A stretch of DNA of 64,000 nt from Tetraselmis striata (taxonomy: Eukaryota > Chlorophyta > Chlorodendrophyceae > Chlorodendrales > Chlorodendraceae): the NCBI GenBank assembly GCA_006384855.1, contig VCJN01003567.1:62001-126000 (forward strand). The letters run 5' to 3'. Both the position numbers and the translations under genes were made by a program. A model generated the notes under the pieces. It did not search any database, had not been told where the DNA came from, and saw nothing but the letters and a program-made list of their open reading frames with translations. This document shows positions 10,104-21,262 of the stretch, in pieces; position 1 is the stretch's first letter; every line of letters starts with the position of its first letter.

Positions 10104-11410
10104 TGCTGGCTGGGCGGACCTGGGCAAGGGCCATATGCCCATTCATGGTTGCAAAAGCGGCACAGCTGAAAGAGGCGAAAGGACCACCTTGACCGCCACC
10201 GCGTTCCAGCATCCACAGTGCCAGCTCGGCGTGCCCGTACTTTGCGGCGTGGCACAGCGGCATGGCACGAGACCCGGCAGAGTGGGCGGCCTTGTCGAAG
10301 CAAGTCGACATCGTCCGCTGGGCTGGGTCCGCGAAGGTGTGTGGCTCTTGCTTGGAAGCCTCCACTGCTCTGCACGCCGCACGCGCCGCCTCAACGCACG
10401 ATCGAATTCAGAGCCGTGGGACCGCACGGGCTAGCTGATCTTCAGCAAGCTGCCTACCTCGTCAAAGACGTCCTGAAAGACCCGCACCTTCGCATGGCCC
10501 AGCCCCCACTTTGCCGCCGCGGCCATCACCATGGCCTTGGTCGCCAACCCGGGCTCCGAGGTTGCCCAGTGCCTATGCTGCTCCCAGTCCAGTTCCAGCC
10601 ACATCCTGCGCAGAATATCAGCGCGCGCATGGCAGGCAACCAGATCAGCAACAAAAGGGTGCAGCACGTGGTCCCCCATGTATGGCGCCTTGCGCGCTGT
10701 CCGCTCTGCGTCTTCACCGGCCTGCGCTTCAGCGACCTCTGACACTGTCTATGTTACGCCTATCATGCTCCGCCAAGTTTTTAGTCTTCCATGGCCGGCT
10801 CCATGCAGTAGTTCGGCTGCCACTGCCCCACCAGGTCCGCATGAGGGCTTCCCGGCCGCACCACCTCCTCCAGCCCACCATCTAGCAGCCTCTGTGCGAT
10901 TTGCCACTTGGCGGCATTTTGAATTCCGTCCTTGCTGGAAGTCAAGGCCTCCTCCAGCCAAGCCTCCCCCCGCTCGCCCTGTCCAGGACCAGGGACGGGG
11001 AGCGCCGCTTCCAATTCAAGGAGCATAACAGACTGGGCCCTCAAAGCCCAACTTGACTGCCATGTCCTTTGGTCATCGGCCGAGCCGGTCCTGCGAGAGC
11101 AGCTCAGGGAGGCGGTCCGCACGCCGGGCGGAGTGCAGCAGCCAGATTGCGCTGCTGGGCGCCGCTTGCTCGCACGCGATGTGCAGCAGATCGCCCGCGG
11201 AGCTGACAGAAAGGGGTCCATGCGCGCCGCCATCCCCAGCAGGACGGGACCAAGGGGGACGCCCACCGAGGGCGCCAGCCGATCGGAGGGGAACGCCCAG
11301 GGTGCAGTGTGGGAGAGGTCGCCGCACTTTGATCATGGCGTCGCTGTGGGCAAAGCAGGGAAAGGTACCTGGCAATAAGGGGGAGCAGGAGAGCAGCACA
11401 TTGCAGCGTT
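10104..11410 (-). pseudogene. Ankyrin-like gene remnant, several frames
   Basis: Minus-strand pieces look like ankyrin helices but lie in different frames. At about 11210-11080 there is SSAGDLLHIACEQAAPSSAI followed by WLLHSA. At 11010-10781 there is a helical, acidic frame ending EPAMED. At 10745-10431 the frame contains HPFVADLVACHARADILRRM. At 10365-10110 it contains PLCHAAKYGHAELALWMLER and FATMNGHMALAQ. The spacing fits one ankyrin-domain protein. Frame changes and stops between the pieces may be small introns, but I could not place splice sites convincingly, so a decayed gene is the better call. Confidence 0.45.
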
Positions 11411-11699
11411 GGTGGATGCATTGAGTAGGAATCAGGAACCACTCTATAGCTGTAGCGAGAACGCTGGGGTGAAGGATGACCAACACACGAATACAGTAAT
11501 CGCCCCATGTGCCAGTGCCGAATGCCGCTTTTTGTATGTGATATTCACGAACGATGATGACCACACCCCCCTCGTTTCATCTCCTTGTACCGTGTAACAT
11601 CAGAGAAAAGGACGCATGCACTTACCACTCAGCGGCACCTCAGGCAGCAGAGGGTTTTGCTGCCGCATCCTCTGTTCACCCAGCAGACGGCAGGTGCTG

Positions 11700-11930
11700 G
11701 ATAAGGTCTCAGGTGCAATTGCGGCACGTGTGGACGCACGGCAGGTAGCAGCAGAGCGCGGGAATGGGCATCGGGTCGAGGCAGAATGGGCCGACGTCCT
11801 CATCCTTTCCCTCCCTGCCATCATCCCCGGTGGGCTCAACCTCTGCCAAGGGGGGCTTGAAGGTTGGCGACATTCTGGTTGAGCCATTCAAACACCTGCA
11901 AGTTCCAAAACTACTCCCAGGCCTCCGCAT
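11700..11930 (-). pseudogene. Degenerate RING-like fragment
   Basis: The minus strand reads DEDVGPFCLDPMPIPALCCY followed by LPCVHTCRNC and then a stop. The layout is that of a RING finger, but the first Cys of the first pair is Gly, and the last Cys pair is not found in frame after the stop. It lies upstream of the ankyrin-like remnant on the same strand, so the two could once have been one ankyrin-RING protein, or neighbours. Confidence 0.4.
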
Positions 11931-13345
11931 AGTCGGTCAGCAGCGCAAGCATGATAACCGCAATGCGCAGGGAGAGCGAGGCGAACGCAGATGAATGCAG
12001 GATCAAGAGCAGCTTGTGGAGGTTATTATATTTATGGCGTATTTTCTAAACAGTTAGGAGGGTGGGCTTGCCTTGACGAGGAGATCGAGCCGTGGGGGAG
12101 CGCATTCTTTAAACGATCGACGAACACCTAAACGGTGGTGATGATGCCGGCGTGGCGGAGAGCCCCTCATCCACCAGTCATCCGCCAGTCATCCGTCAGT
12201 CATCCACCAGCTCCTCCTCCAGGTTGAGGTCTTCATCCAGTGCTGCTCCCCCGCAGTCAGGTAGCCCCTCGTCGACTGCTGATGTAATGGCACTGGTCCC
12301 TCCCCAAGGTGTAGGTATATTTGAGGTTAGTGAGATGGTGGTGTTGTAGAGGCTCTCCCCATAGCTCTGATATGCCGAGATAGGGGTCTATAGTACAACC
12401 CGTCTACCGTTACACTTGAGACTTCGTTACCTCCCCGCCGAATTAACAGGTGCTGATGGGAGGAACTGAACTCGAGGGGGTACGAGTACGTAGGTCGGAC
12501 CGAACTACCTTGCAGTTGGCGCACGAGGTCAAGTGCTGGGGCGGCTTCGGCCGATGTCCCGCCGGGGCGAACTTTACTTTACTTTTACCGAATTCGGGCG
12601 GTTCGACCCGGACACCCGAACTACCCGCCCGAACGGAACACAATTTAGCACAATATAAACCCCAATGGTCGGCTTTTACTTCTACTTCTATATTACTAGA
12701 AAATCGCAACTACCTGTAGCAGCGCCGATTATCTGCAATGTCGTACAAACATCGTAAAATAGATTTAATAAATGTGTCAATCTTGAGTTGATAATCATGT
12801 TATTATTTGTGCTATTAAACATTCATTTCTACTTCAGGTAGCATAGCGACTAGCGCCGGTGCCCTGTCTGGGTGGGAGATTGGCAGTACAGAGCGCTTTG
12901 AAATTGTCCGGTAAGCTTCATATACATTTACAAATGTATTTCTAAAAATATTGTTCAGCGGTAGTGGTCTGCATATGAGGAATATACTTCGCAACAAAGC
13001 ATAACGCTACGGATGGACAGTTCCAGCAGCATAAATATTTACATAGCGAATGTACATGGCTTGGGGTATTCATCAGCTGCTTCGGCGCGCGCCCGTAGCT
13101 AAGGATTAAAATACTGGTCCGAGTATGCTGGCGACTATACAGCTAACTTCGCCTTTTGATCTCGGCCGATTGATGCGAACAGAGCTGTGCCTTTCGTTGA
13201 CCGCCCTGTCCGAGTTACCACTGGCAGGGCAACAACGAGAAGCACCTGCTTATCGACGAAGCACCCGCTAGTATCTGGCCTTCGGCAACAGCCAAATCCG
13301 CTCCAGCGTGTGCCGGACGAGCTGTTATGTGACGGCGTTCATCGG
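11931..13345. other. Gene-free stretch with a SINE-like 3' fragment
   Basis: The only feature I recognise is at 12505-12592. It matches the last third of the SINE-like repeat (CAAGTGCTGGGGCGGCTTCG and a TTTAC tail). TAGCGACT occurs at 12844. No supported gene. Confidence 0.5.
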
Positions 13346-13984
13346 TTAATCCATGGTGTTAGTGAAATTGCCCTCGGCGGCCTCGGCGCTCCCCAGGGAG
13401 TTGTACCAGTCCTCCGTGTTCTCCCAGGCGTCCTCGGCGCTGTGCTGGGTCGTGTTCCACGCGTTGCTTGTCCAGTTTCTGGTCGACTCCCAGGCATCCT
13501 CAGCCGAGTTGTCCACTCCCGCCTCGACAGCCGACTGGGACGAACGGAGTCGGCGGCGACCTTCGCCCGGCATGAGCGTAGCTGATTCTTCGGCGTCGGT
13601 GAGTGAAGTCCCGTTGTTCTCAGCCTCGTCGTTCGCCAGAGAGTTGAACCAGTCCTTCGTCTCCTCCCAGGCGTCCTCTGTGGTGTTCCGAGTCTTCGCC
13701 CAGGCGTCCTCGGCGGTGTTCTGGGTCGTGTTCCATGCGTCGCTGGTCCAGTTCCTGGTAGACCCCCAGGCGTCCTCGGCGGTGTTCTGGGTCGTGTTCC
13801 AGGCGTCGGTGCTCCAGTCTTCCATCGAGTTCCCGGCATCCTCAACCGAGGCAGTGTTCTCTCCCTCCCCGACGGTCGAGTGGGAGCGGAGATGGCGGCG
13901 ACTTTCGCCAAGTACTGCTGGCGGCGCCAGCACGCAGAAGGCCAGTACTACTACGGCGACGCAGGAAAGGCGAGGGGAAGACAT
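13346..13984 (-). CDS. Secreted protein with Trp-containing 11-residue repeats
   Basis: A single exon encodes 212 residues. MSSPRLSCVAVVVLAFCVLA is a clear signal peptide, ending near VLGES. The mature part holds 11-residue units with the pattern (T/S)-(A/T)-E-D-A-W-x-x-T-(R/K/Q)-(N/D), for example TAEDAWGSTRN, TAEDAWAKTRN and TTEDAWEETKD. They form one block of about five units and a second of about three, each closing with W(F/Y)NSL. Several N-glycosylation sequons (NTT, NWT, NGT, NFT) are present. Eleven-residue periodicity is known from group 3 LEA proteins and apolipoprotein-like amphipathic helices; a protective or surface-binding role would be inference. I do not recognise a named family. 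A damaged inverted copy lies at 7409-7825. Confidence 0.75.
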   Translation of the reverse strand: MSSPRLSCVAVVVLAFCVLAPPAVLGESRRHLRSHSTVGEGENTASVEDAGNSMEDWSTDAWNTTQNTAEDAWGSTRNWTSDAWNTTQNTAEDAWAKTRNTTEDAWEETKDWFNSLANDEAENNGTSLTDAEESATLMPGEGRRRLRSSQSAVEAGVDNSAEDAWESTRNWTSNAWNTTQHSAEDAWENTEDWYNSLGSAEAAEGNFTNTMD

Positions 13985-14269
13985 CGTGATGAAGGCGGGT
14001 ATGAGCAGCACAGTAGTTGAATGACCGACGAGTGAATGATCAGCCGCAGGTAGGCAGCGGTGGAGGTGTTCGATAAATCACGTAATGATAAACTGGTTTT
14101 CGCTCGATGGCGGAATTACTGCTGGATTTAAGGGCAGGAAGGGCTGAGCCCCGCGAGCTGGAAGTCGGGGGAGTCGTCTCCGGTCGAGTGTGGACGCAGC
14201 AGCGCCGACGATGGTCACAGCGACGCGGACAGCACGGAATGGCGGTAATCTTCCAGGGGTTAAACCCTG

Positions 14270-15945
14270 CCGGTTCAATGGGCCTGCCGACCGAAGCACA
14301 TCACTGTCGTCATGGTGTAAATTTCACTCCGGTCCTTATTGGTCCTTATGAAGAATCTCGAGGATCGCGTGGTATTCTTATTCCTTATTTCGCACATTTT
14401 ATTTCCTATCCGCTGGTTAAAAATTGTCACTTGTACTGGCGGGTTCCTGGCGGGTTCCTCGGTACCGGTTATTCGTCTGAATTGTACTGCACGCTGTGCA
14501 CCGCCCAGTAGCGTATCCCACAGCAGGTAGCGACTATCCCCTGGGGTGCGCCGTGCTGCTTTCTCCGCGCGGGTTATCGAACTACTGATGGGGGCGACAT
14601 TAATAGGGCGGCTTAATGCGCCGCGGAATAATACGAGCCCCGTGTACATTAGTATGACCCCTTCGGTAGAGGATGGACGACACCCGCGGCGGAGATGATA
14701 ATCCTTACTTATTATTAGAATAAAGTATTAAATCTTCATTATTAAACAGAACTTGCAGAACTTGCAGAACTTGGTAGGCAGCGTTGCGCAGCAGGGCAGC
14801 ATTGCGCAGCTGCAGGGCAGCTCAGCGCGGGGAGAGCAGCAACGCATAGCAGTGGCATACAGCAGCTTGGCAGCATTATAGCACTACATGGAGGGGTGTA
14901 TAGGGCCACCATATGGTTGCCATGATGCTGAAATAATATTATTGTAATATGGTGATAATTCCACAAAGTGCCCTACCCCCTCTCCATTTCGCATATGGCA
15001 GGAACATCCTGCACACAGCCATGCATTGAAACCATACCAAAAAGTCATTCCAGTGGTAGTTATTATGCAATTTTGGGCATGTTCTACTAAGTACAGTGAG
15101 ATCAACATAATTCCAGGAGGAGGTCTGGAAACAGAGGCGGGGGGGGGGGGGGGGGGGGGGGGGGTTCTAAATCAAAAAATTAAATCGGACACGGCTAAGT
15201 ATGACCCCTTGGTAAAGTATGGACACCAAAGGGATGGCAATCCCGAATTATTAATTAATAGCATTAAATCTTTATTTCTACTTCTAGGATAGCTGCTGCT
15301 TCTGAAATGCAATGAAAAAAAAACTGTTAAAAAGTTAAAAAACATTGGATCCAATTCTGCATTGCTGCTGCATGCCAGAAGACTTAGAAAGCGGCCATGA
15401 TTCCTCGTGCTGGTACCCTCTCCGTACCGGTGAACCCCGCCGTGTACACCCGCAGTCATTGCTGTACTCACCCATCACCGTTATTTCTCCAATTGTGCGG
15501 GCCTAGCGTGACAACATCAACATGGACTGCACAACAGCATGCGGTATATGATTCTTGTACTGTCAATGCACATTCCACCCCCCCCCCCCCTCCGGGGGGG
15601 GGGGCTTCCGGACTATTCATTAAACAGTGGCAGCGGAGGTAGATCGGACATTGAGTTCTTACAGCTGCCACGGCAGCATGGCACACAATGTCTCGCCGTG
15701 CTTTGTTACATGCATTCCACCGCAGCTGGATTGAAATGGCGCGGCGCCCCAGCTTAACACACCCCAGGGGCAGCTGTGCTCTCTCTCCCACTGCAGCACC
15801 TGAATGATCCCTCCGGATCGGCTCCGCTTGGGCCGGTGCCGACATGCCTGGGATTGTGTCTTTGCATTAACACATAGCACCAATAATCAGATTCTCGGTA
15901 GTGGTAGGCAGCAGTGGGCAGCCGTGCAGCTTCTTTCTCCTCCAA
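14270..15945. other. Gene-free stretch with low-complexity elements
   Basis: No supported gene. It contains TAGCGACT at 14528, a related pair of sequences with AGTATGACCCCTT at about 14650 and 15198, a G run at 15140-15164, and a C13/G11 palindrome at 15578-15604. Confidence 0.4.
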
Positions 15946-17330
15946 CTACTCTGTGTTTGCTTTGTCAACATACTCATCTGAGTCTGCTTCATCTGCGTCT
16001 GCTTCACAGGGGCAACCTTGCCGGATGAGCCACTGCAATACGTGTCCCTCCCTCAGCTGCATCAAAGCAGGTATTCCCATCCCAGGGGCAGCCCTGCGCA
16101 TGCGCCCACACAAAAATATGCCCGTGTTCTTCAGATACTGCTCCAGCGCAGGTGTTCCCATCCCAGGGGCAGCCGAGGGCCGTTACCCACTGCAGCAACT
16201 TCTGGTGCCCTCCATAGGCTGAACAGCCAAAAGTATTTCATCCCACGGGCAGCCATTCGCCCGTGCCCACTGCAACACCTCCAGCTGTCCACCGCCACCT
16301 GCGCATGCGCGTGTTTCTTTGTTCCAGAGGCAGCCATGCTCCCACGCCTACGGCAGGACTTCCAGGTTTGGCTGCCGCGGATTGGCTGCCGCGGAGCAGG
16401 ATGCTTTATTCCAGGAACAACCGTATGCCCTTGCCCATTGCAACACCTCCATGTGACTGCCTTTGCCTGTGGCATTGCAGGTGCATGGATACCAGGGGAA
16501 GCCTTCCTCCCTCAGCCACTGTAACAGCTCCAGGTGCCCTCATATGGCCGCGTGATTGCAGGTCCCTACATCCCAGGTGTAGCCATGGGTCCTCGCGCAC
16601 TGTAACAGCTCCAGATGCCCTCATTTTGCTGCCTCGCTGCTTGGCCGGGTATGCCAGAGGCAGCCTTGCTCTGTTGCCCAGTGCAATACCCGTAGGTGTC
16701 CTCCAGCAGCCCCCAGAGTGCACACTCGAATATCCCAAGGACAGCCCTGTGTCCTCACCCACTGAAGAAACTTCAGATACCCCTCGTTGGCGGCTGTGCT
16801 GCATCTTTCGACACTCCGGCTGATGTTGAGCCCTCGCGCCCGCTTCATAACGGCCAGTCCTCCGCCTTTTGGTGCTGTCTTGTACGCAGTGTGACAATAG
16901 TACCCACTGGCGCATTGGGAGCGCATTCACTGCAGCAGCCACAGCTGTCCTGCCTATGCCGCCAAATCGTGCATGTCTTGCTGAACAGTACCCAACTAGA
17001 GGCTCGGTCGATTCCCCTATGCAGCATTTTCTGTCCACCGAGCCGCACGGCTGCCTTGCACATTTCCTCTTCCCCCTTCACCCAATCGTTTTTTAACGCC
17101 CTGGCTGGCACCTCTCGCCTGCCCATGAAGGCGTGTGGGGCCATGTGGCAGCTGGAAGCCTCACTGTCCATGCCATCACGCGCCGCCCGGCCCACCCCCT
17201 GCAGCACGCCCCGGCAGCTGCTGTCATCCGGGACGCCTCCCAGGCGCTCAGTAACCAGTTTCCACTCGTCGGCCGACAGTTATGGGGTGTGGACCACCTC
17301 ATGCCGCTGGCCAGCAAAGCTGGGGTCAGC
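15946..17330 (-). pseudogene. Ankyrin-repeat gene of the GCPWD type, inactivated
   Basis: Read on the minus strand, 17330-17000 may be an N-terminal helical domain (LSADEWKLVTERLG, then ARALKNDWVKGEEEMCKAAV). From 16926 ankyrin units follow: YLKFLQWVRTQGCPWD, GGHLRVLHWATEQGCLW, GHLELLQCARTHGYTWD, GHLELLQWLREEGFPW, MEVLQWARAYGCSW, QLEVLQWARANGCPWDE, LLQWVTALGCPWD, and a last degenerate unit near 16030. Two TGA codons (about 16616 and 16535) sit at the same place in consecutive units, a further stop lies near 16350, and frame changes occur below 16250. This repeat style is common in protists and large viruses. The gene is dead as it stands. Confidence 0.75.
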
Positions 17331-18379
17331 CCCTACATGTTGCATAGAAATCCGTGGCTGCGCAAGCCGTCCGAGATAGGCATGTCGCGCTGCGCGATAT
17401 GCCGAGTCCTACCACGGTCCTTCGCGTGGAGCTGGAGCTGCCCCTGTCAAGTGAGCACGCGTGTGGATTGGGTTTTTTTTTTCGCATGGATTGGGGTTGC
17501 ATGGGACACACACAACGGGGCGCGCGTGGCTGTACTTAGCAGTTCTGCCAAGTCTAACGCCAAGCGTGTGGCGGCTCCGATACTCGTCGAACGAATACCC
17601 TGTAGGAACCCTGCGCTGCAGCCAGTCATATCCTGTCCCGGAGGCGAAAACTGAACTCCATGCTCCTCTTTAAATTTAAAATTTACCGGGGGGCGGGAAA
17701 AACGAAAACGAGCATGGCTCCCATCTGCGTGGTTCTCTCTTGCGCAGGTCCGCGGCTGCCGAGCTACCCAGCCCGCAGTTCACTCGGGCTGGCAGGCCCA
17801 GGATTCCCCTCTGGCTGGGATATCCGACACCCGCGGTGCGCCCCGGCCGCCTTGTGCAGGTCCTCAGGGTGCGGCACCACCCAGCGTGGGCAGCTAGATA
17901 GCTTGGATAGCTATGGCAGCCCGCCGGTGGGCGGCGGAGAGCCGTCCGGAGCCCGGCGTGTCCGGTGGGCATGTGCCGGTACAGTTATCCTGTCCATCTG
18001 CAGCCCTCGGTACGGGTGTTCACACAGCGACGTCAGGAGGGGGGGGGGGGGGGGGGGGGGGGTCGTGTAGCCTGGCCATGGGCAGCCTGGCTGATAGGTG
18101 CCTGGAAGCAACCGCCTGATGTTGACAGGTGCCTGGAAGCAACCGCCTCATGTGTACTCGTACGGTACTTGTACCCCACTGGTAGTCCCACACAATTCGG
18201 GCGTCCCCGACCGGCTGTCATCCCGTCGTAATTCTGAGTCCCAAATAACACTACATCGGGTACAAGTATACCCGTAGGCGCCCTCGTCGTGGCTGCAACA
18301 TAGCGGTCGTTGTCGTCGCGCTGCATTGTGAACACGGCGTCGGAGTCGTCGCACGATCGTGCGCAAGTAGCGACTGCTA
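17331..18379. other. Spacer before the first retroelement
   Basis: I see no convincing gene. A G run lies at 18040-18061, and a short direct repeat AGGTGCCTGGAAGCAACCGC occurs at about 18096 and 18128. TAGCGACT lies at 18368, 12 bases before the open frame of the element. Part of this may be the 5' untranslated region of the element. Confidence 0.4.
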
Positions 18380-18559
18380 TTGTCGCTCTCTCCATCATCG
18401 CCCACGGTTGTTGCCCCCACGCCGCCAGAGGTGGGTGCACCGGCCGGCCACCCCGGTAGCCATGCCTCACGGGCTCGGTATCCGCCCCCCCCTACTCGCC
18501 CATCTCCAGCCGGCGACGGGGTGGGGTGGGGCGCGGTGGACCACCTCTCCGACGTGGAC

Positions 18560-21262
18560 ATGGTGCACATGCCGGCGGAGATGTCCATGGAGACGGCGGT
18601 GCCGATTGACTTTCAAGAAGCGTGGGCAGAGGCACAACGCTGCGTGAATGAGCGGGTGGTGGCGGCGATGGAGGCCAATGACCCCGTGGCGTTGGATAGG
18701 GCGCTTAAGTGGAAGTACCTGTTGCCGCAATTGTTGCTTAGGGCCCCGAGCCGAGGCGGACGGCGGTGGCTACAAGCCTTGGCGTGGCGCTTCCGCGCTT
18801 TCGCGGAGAGGCGCATGACCGAACTCGTGCGCTCATGGGACGACGCGCGCACTGAGGCGTTCTACGCCGGACACGCCCGCCAGCGTCGGACGGACGCCGA
18901 TCTCTTTGCGGCGCTGCTCGTGGGCACCGCGGACACCGTTGTGGCGTTGATGGAGGACGGAGAGCTCTCCCGAGCGGCGGGCCGACTATCTTCTAAGGGT
19001 ATGGGCGACTTGTCCGATCCTGCTATCCTCGCCCAGCTGCGCGACAAGCACCCGTCCCGTAGCCACCCGATCCCAGACGCCGCGTATGACATTCCGGTGG
19101 ACGAGGCCGCCCTGACGGTGGACATGCGCGTGCCGTACCAGCAACTCAAGCAGCACGTGGCGGCGGGGCCCTCAGGCATGCGCAACGAGTATCTCCGCTG
19201 CTTGGTGGGCGAATACGCCCCGGCGTCCGGGCCCGCGGCAGTCCGCGCCATGTCGGAGGTTGCCTCCATGTATCTCCAAGGTCGCCTGCCCGGGTGGTTC
19301 AACCGGCTCTTCGCCTCTGCTAGGCTCGTGGCACCTGTCAAGAAGCTAGGCGAGGGGAGGGCCCCGGACGTGCGGCCTGTGGCAGTCGGGGAGGCGGAGC
19401 GGCGCGCAGCGGAGCGGGCAGTGGTTGACAACATGAAGGAGGCATACGTGTCCGTGCTCGCTCCATCTCAGCTCGGCGTTGGCATTCCCGCGGGCGACTC
19501 TGTGCTCATCCACGGCGTCCGGCTCATCGCCGAGAAGCTTGGCCCACGTGCCGTCATCGTCCACACAGACCTTCGCAACGCTTACAACGAAGCATGGCGC
19601 CGCACAATCATCCAGCGCCACATCGATTGCTCTCCACTACACCCTGTCATCCCTGCGCTCCTAGCCTCCCTCTCCACGGACTCGTATCTAGTCGTGGACG
19701 ACCGGTCCGCCCCTCTGCGGTCGGAGGACGGCGTGCAACAGGGCGCACCTTTGGCCACGACTTCCTTTTGCGTCGCGATTCACCCCGAGGTGCAGCAGTG
19801 TGATACCACGTTGGAGGTCAATGACGGGGCGGCGCGCTTCAACGCCGACGATGGAATTTTGGTGGGCCTTCCGGAGCACGTTTGGCCGGCTCTTCACGCC
19901 TTCCGCACGTCCATCAAGGCGTCCGTGGGGCTTGAGGTGCGCTTCGACAAGATGCAGGCGTACAGCGCAGACATGGAGGCGGCGCGGCGTGAGGCTCCGG
20001 CCGACATCGAGTGGCCAGGGCTAGATGGCCATCACGGCATCGCGGTCCTCAACGTGCCGCTCGGATCGCCAGAGTATGTGCAGGCGTACATGCGCGGCAA
20101 GGCGGAGGAGCTACGAGAGGAGGTGGACGCTAGCCTGAGCAAGCTTCTGTCTGCCAAGCCCAGCCGTCGGTACACCCACGCCTTGCATCACCACGCATGG
20201 GCCCTGCTCAAGCATTGCATGCAACACAAGGCGGGGTATTGGCTCCGCAATTGTCTTCCGTCCGAGGTGGAGGCCTTTGCGGAGGCGGTGGATGCCACCA
20301 TCCTCGCGGCGGTCGAACGGGTGCTAGGGGTCTCTTTTGATCCCTCCACGTACGGCACCGACACCAATCCGGTGGTCACTGATTTCTTGGCGGAGCTTTT
20401 GCACGACCCCGACCCCATGGCAGCGGAGGTGGCTACCTTGAGCGAGGATGCAGTGGCCAGGGCGCGCAGCAGGCTTCACCTCCCCACTCGATTGAAGGGA
20501 GCTGGCATCCGCCGCATGGCTACCGTTCGTGATGCCGCCTTCATCGGCTGCATGAACGCCATCCTCCCAAGGTTCCTGACTAGGAACTCCGGCACCAACA
20601 CCCCCACCCCTGGTTTCTTCGACCCACAGCTCGGGTCCGTACTTGGCCGAGGCAGCTTCAACGCAAATTCTTCCGCCCGCCAGTATGACCACTTCCTCAA
20701 CGATGCTCATGGGTCGGACAGCTACGCCGCGGAGATGCGCGAGGCGTGGGGCCGCCTCCAAGCGGCTACTGCTGGCCATCTCGGCGACGCAGATGCACGC
20801 CAGATGGAGCGGGAAGTGGAGGCTGCGTCGGGCTCGCAAAAGGAGCTGACGGCATTTCTAGACCAGGCCAACAACTCTCGGCTTCGGAATGAGGTGTGCG
20901 CTCTCCCTGCCACATGTAGGGAACGGATCTTGTTCAACCAGCTCGACGCGGCGTCAGGCATGTGGACAGTGGCCATCCCCACCGCGCGGACAGCCATGTC
21001 TCCGCATGAGCTGCGGGAGGTCGCTGCCGGGTACTTCTTTCTGCCTAGCCCGTGCTTGGCCCCGGTGGTTGGGTGCCAGATTATTCTGCCCTCGACGGAG
21101 CACAACCCCGTCATTGTTGATCTATACGGCGACGCGCTCATGAACCTCCCGGCGCCTGGAGACGCTCACTGGCGTGTACAGCACGACGCTATATATCGCA
21201 GATGCCTTCCGCGATCACTGTGTTCACGACCTAGGTATCGCGGTACGGCGGGAGGTGGATGA
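18560..21262 (+). CDS. Retroelement reverse transcriptase
   Basis: This protein would copy the element RNA into DNA. The frame is open from 18380 but has no ATG before 18560. RT motifs in order are the fingers (GPSGMRNEYLRCLVG); VRPVAVGEAERR; QLGVGIPAGDSVLIHGVRL; motif A, HTDLRNAYNEAW near 19562; motif B, VQQGAPLATTSF near 19732; and motif C, NADDG at 19841-19855. Asn replaces the usual Tyr or Phe before ADD, while both catalytic aspartates are kept. A thumb-like region follows. The frame ends in an unrelated tail because of a frameshift near 21185-21200, and the following domain continues in the next frame. The long intact frame suggests recent activity. Confidence 0.8.
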   Translation: MVHMPAEMSMETAVPIDFQEAWAEAQRCVNERVVAAMEANDPVALDRALKWKYLLPQLLLRAPSRGGRRWLQALAWRFRAFAERRMTELVRSWDDARTEAFYAGHARQRRTDADLFAALLVGTADTVVALMEDGELSRAAGRLSSKGMGDLSDPAILAQLRDKHPSRSHPIPDAAYDIPVDEAALTVDMRVPYQQLKQHVAAGPSGMRNEYLRCLVGEYAPASGPAAVRAMSEVASMYLQGRLPGWFNRLFASARLVAPVKKLGEGRAPDVRPVAVGEAERRAAERAVVDNMKEAYVSVLAPSQLGVGIPAGDSVLIHGVRLIAEKLGPRAVIVHTDLRNAYNEAWRRTIIQRHIDCSPLHPVIPALLASLSTDSYLVVDDRSAPLRSEDGVQQGAPLATTSFCVAIHPEVQQCDTTLEVNDGAARFNADDGILVGLPEHVWPALHAFRTSIKASVGLEVRFDKMQAYSADMEAARREAPADIEWPGLDGHHGIAVLNVPLGSPEYVQAYMRGKAEELREEVDASLSKLLSAKPSRRYTHALHHHAWALLKHCMQHKAGYWLRNCLPSEVEAFAEAVDATILAAVERVLGVSFDPSTYGTDTNPVVTDFLAELLHDPDPMAAEVATLSEDAVARARSRLHLPTRLKGAGIRRMATVRDAAFIGCMNAILPRFLTRNSGTNTPTPGFFDPQLGSVLGRGSFNANSSARQYDHFLNDAHGSDSYAAEMREAWGRLQAATAGHLGDADARQMEREVEAASGSQKELTAFLDQANNSRLRNEVCALPATCRERILFNQLDAASGMWTVAIPTARTAMSPHELREVAAGYFFLPSPCLAPVVGCQIILPSTEHNPVIVDLYGDALMNLPAPGDAHWRVQHDAIYRRCLPRSLCSRPRYRGTAGGG

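Noticed and set aside
9780-10169. Plus-strand Gly-rich frame with 59-residue repeats
   Set aside because: It is produced by the G-run tandem duplication, with no gene-like start or context.
18862-19434. Long minus-strand frame inside the retroelement
   Set aside because: It is the antisense shadow of the RT frame in GC-rich sequence and has no domain.
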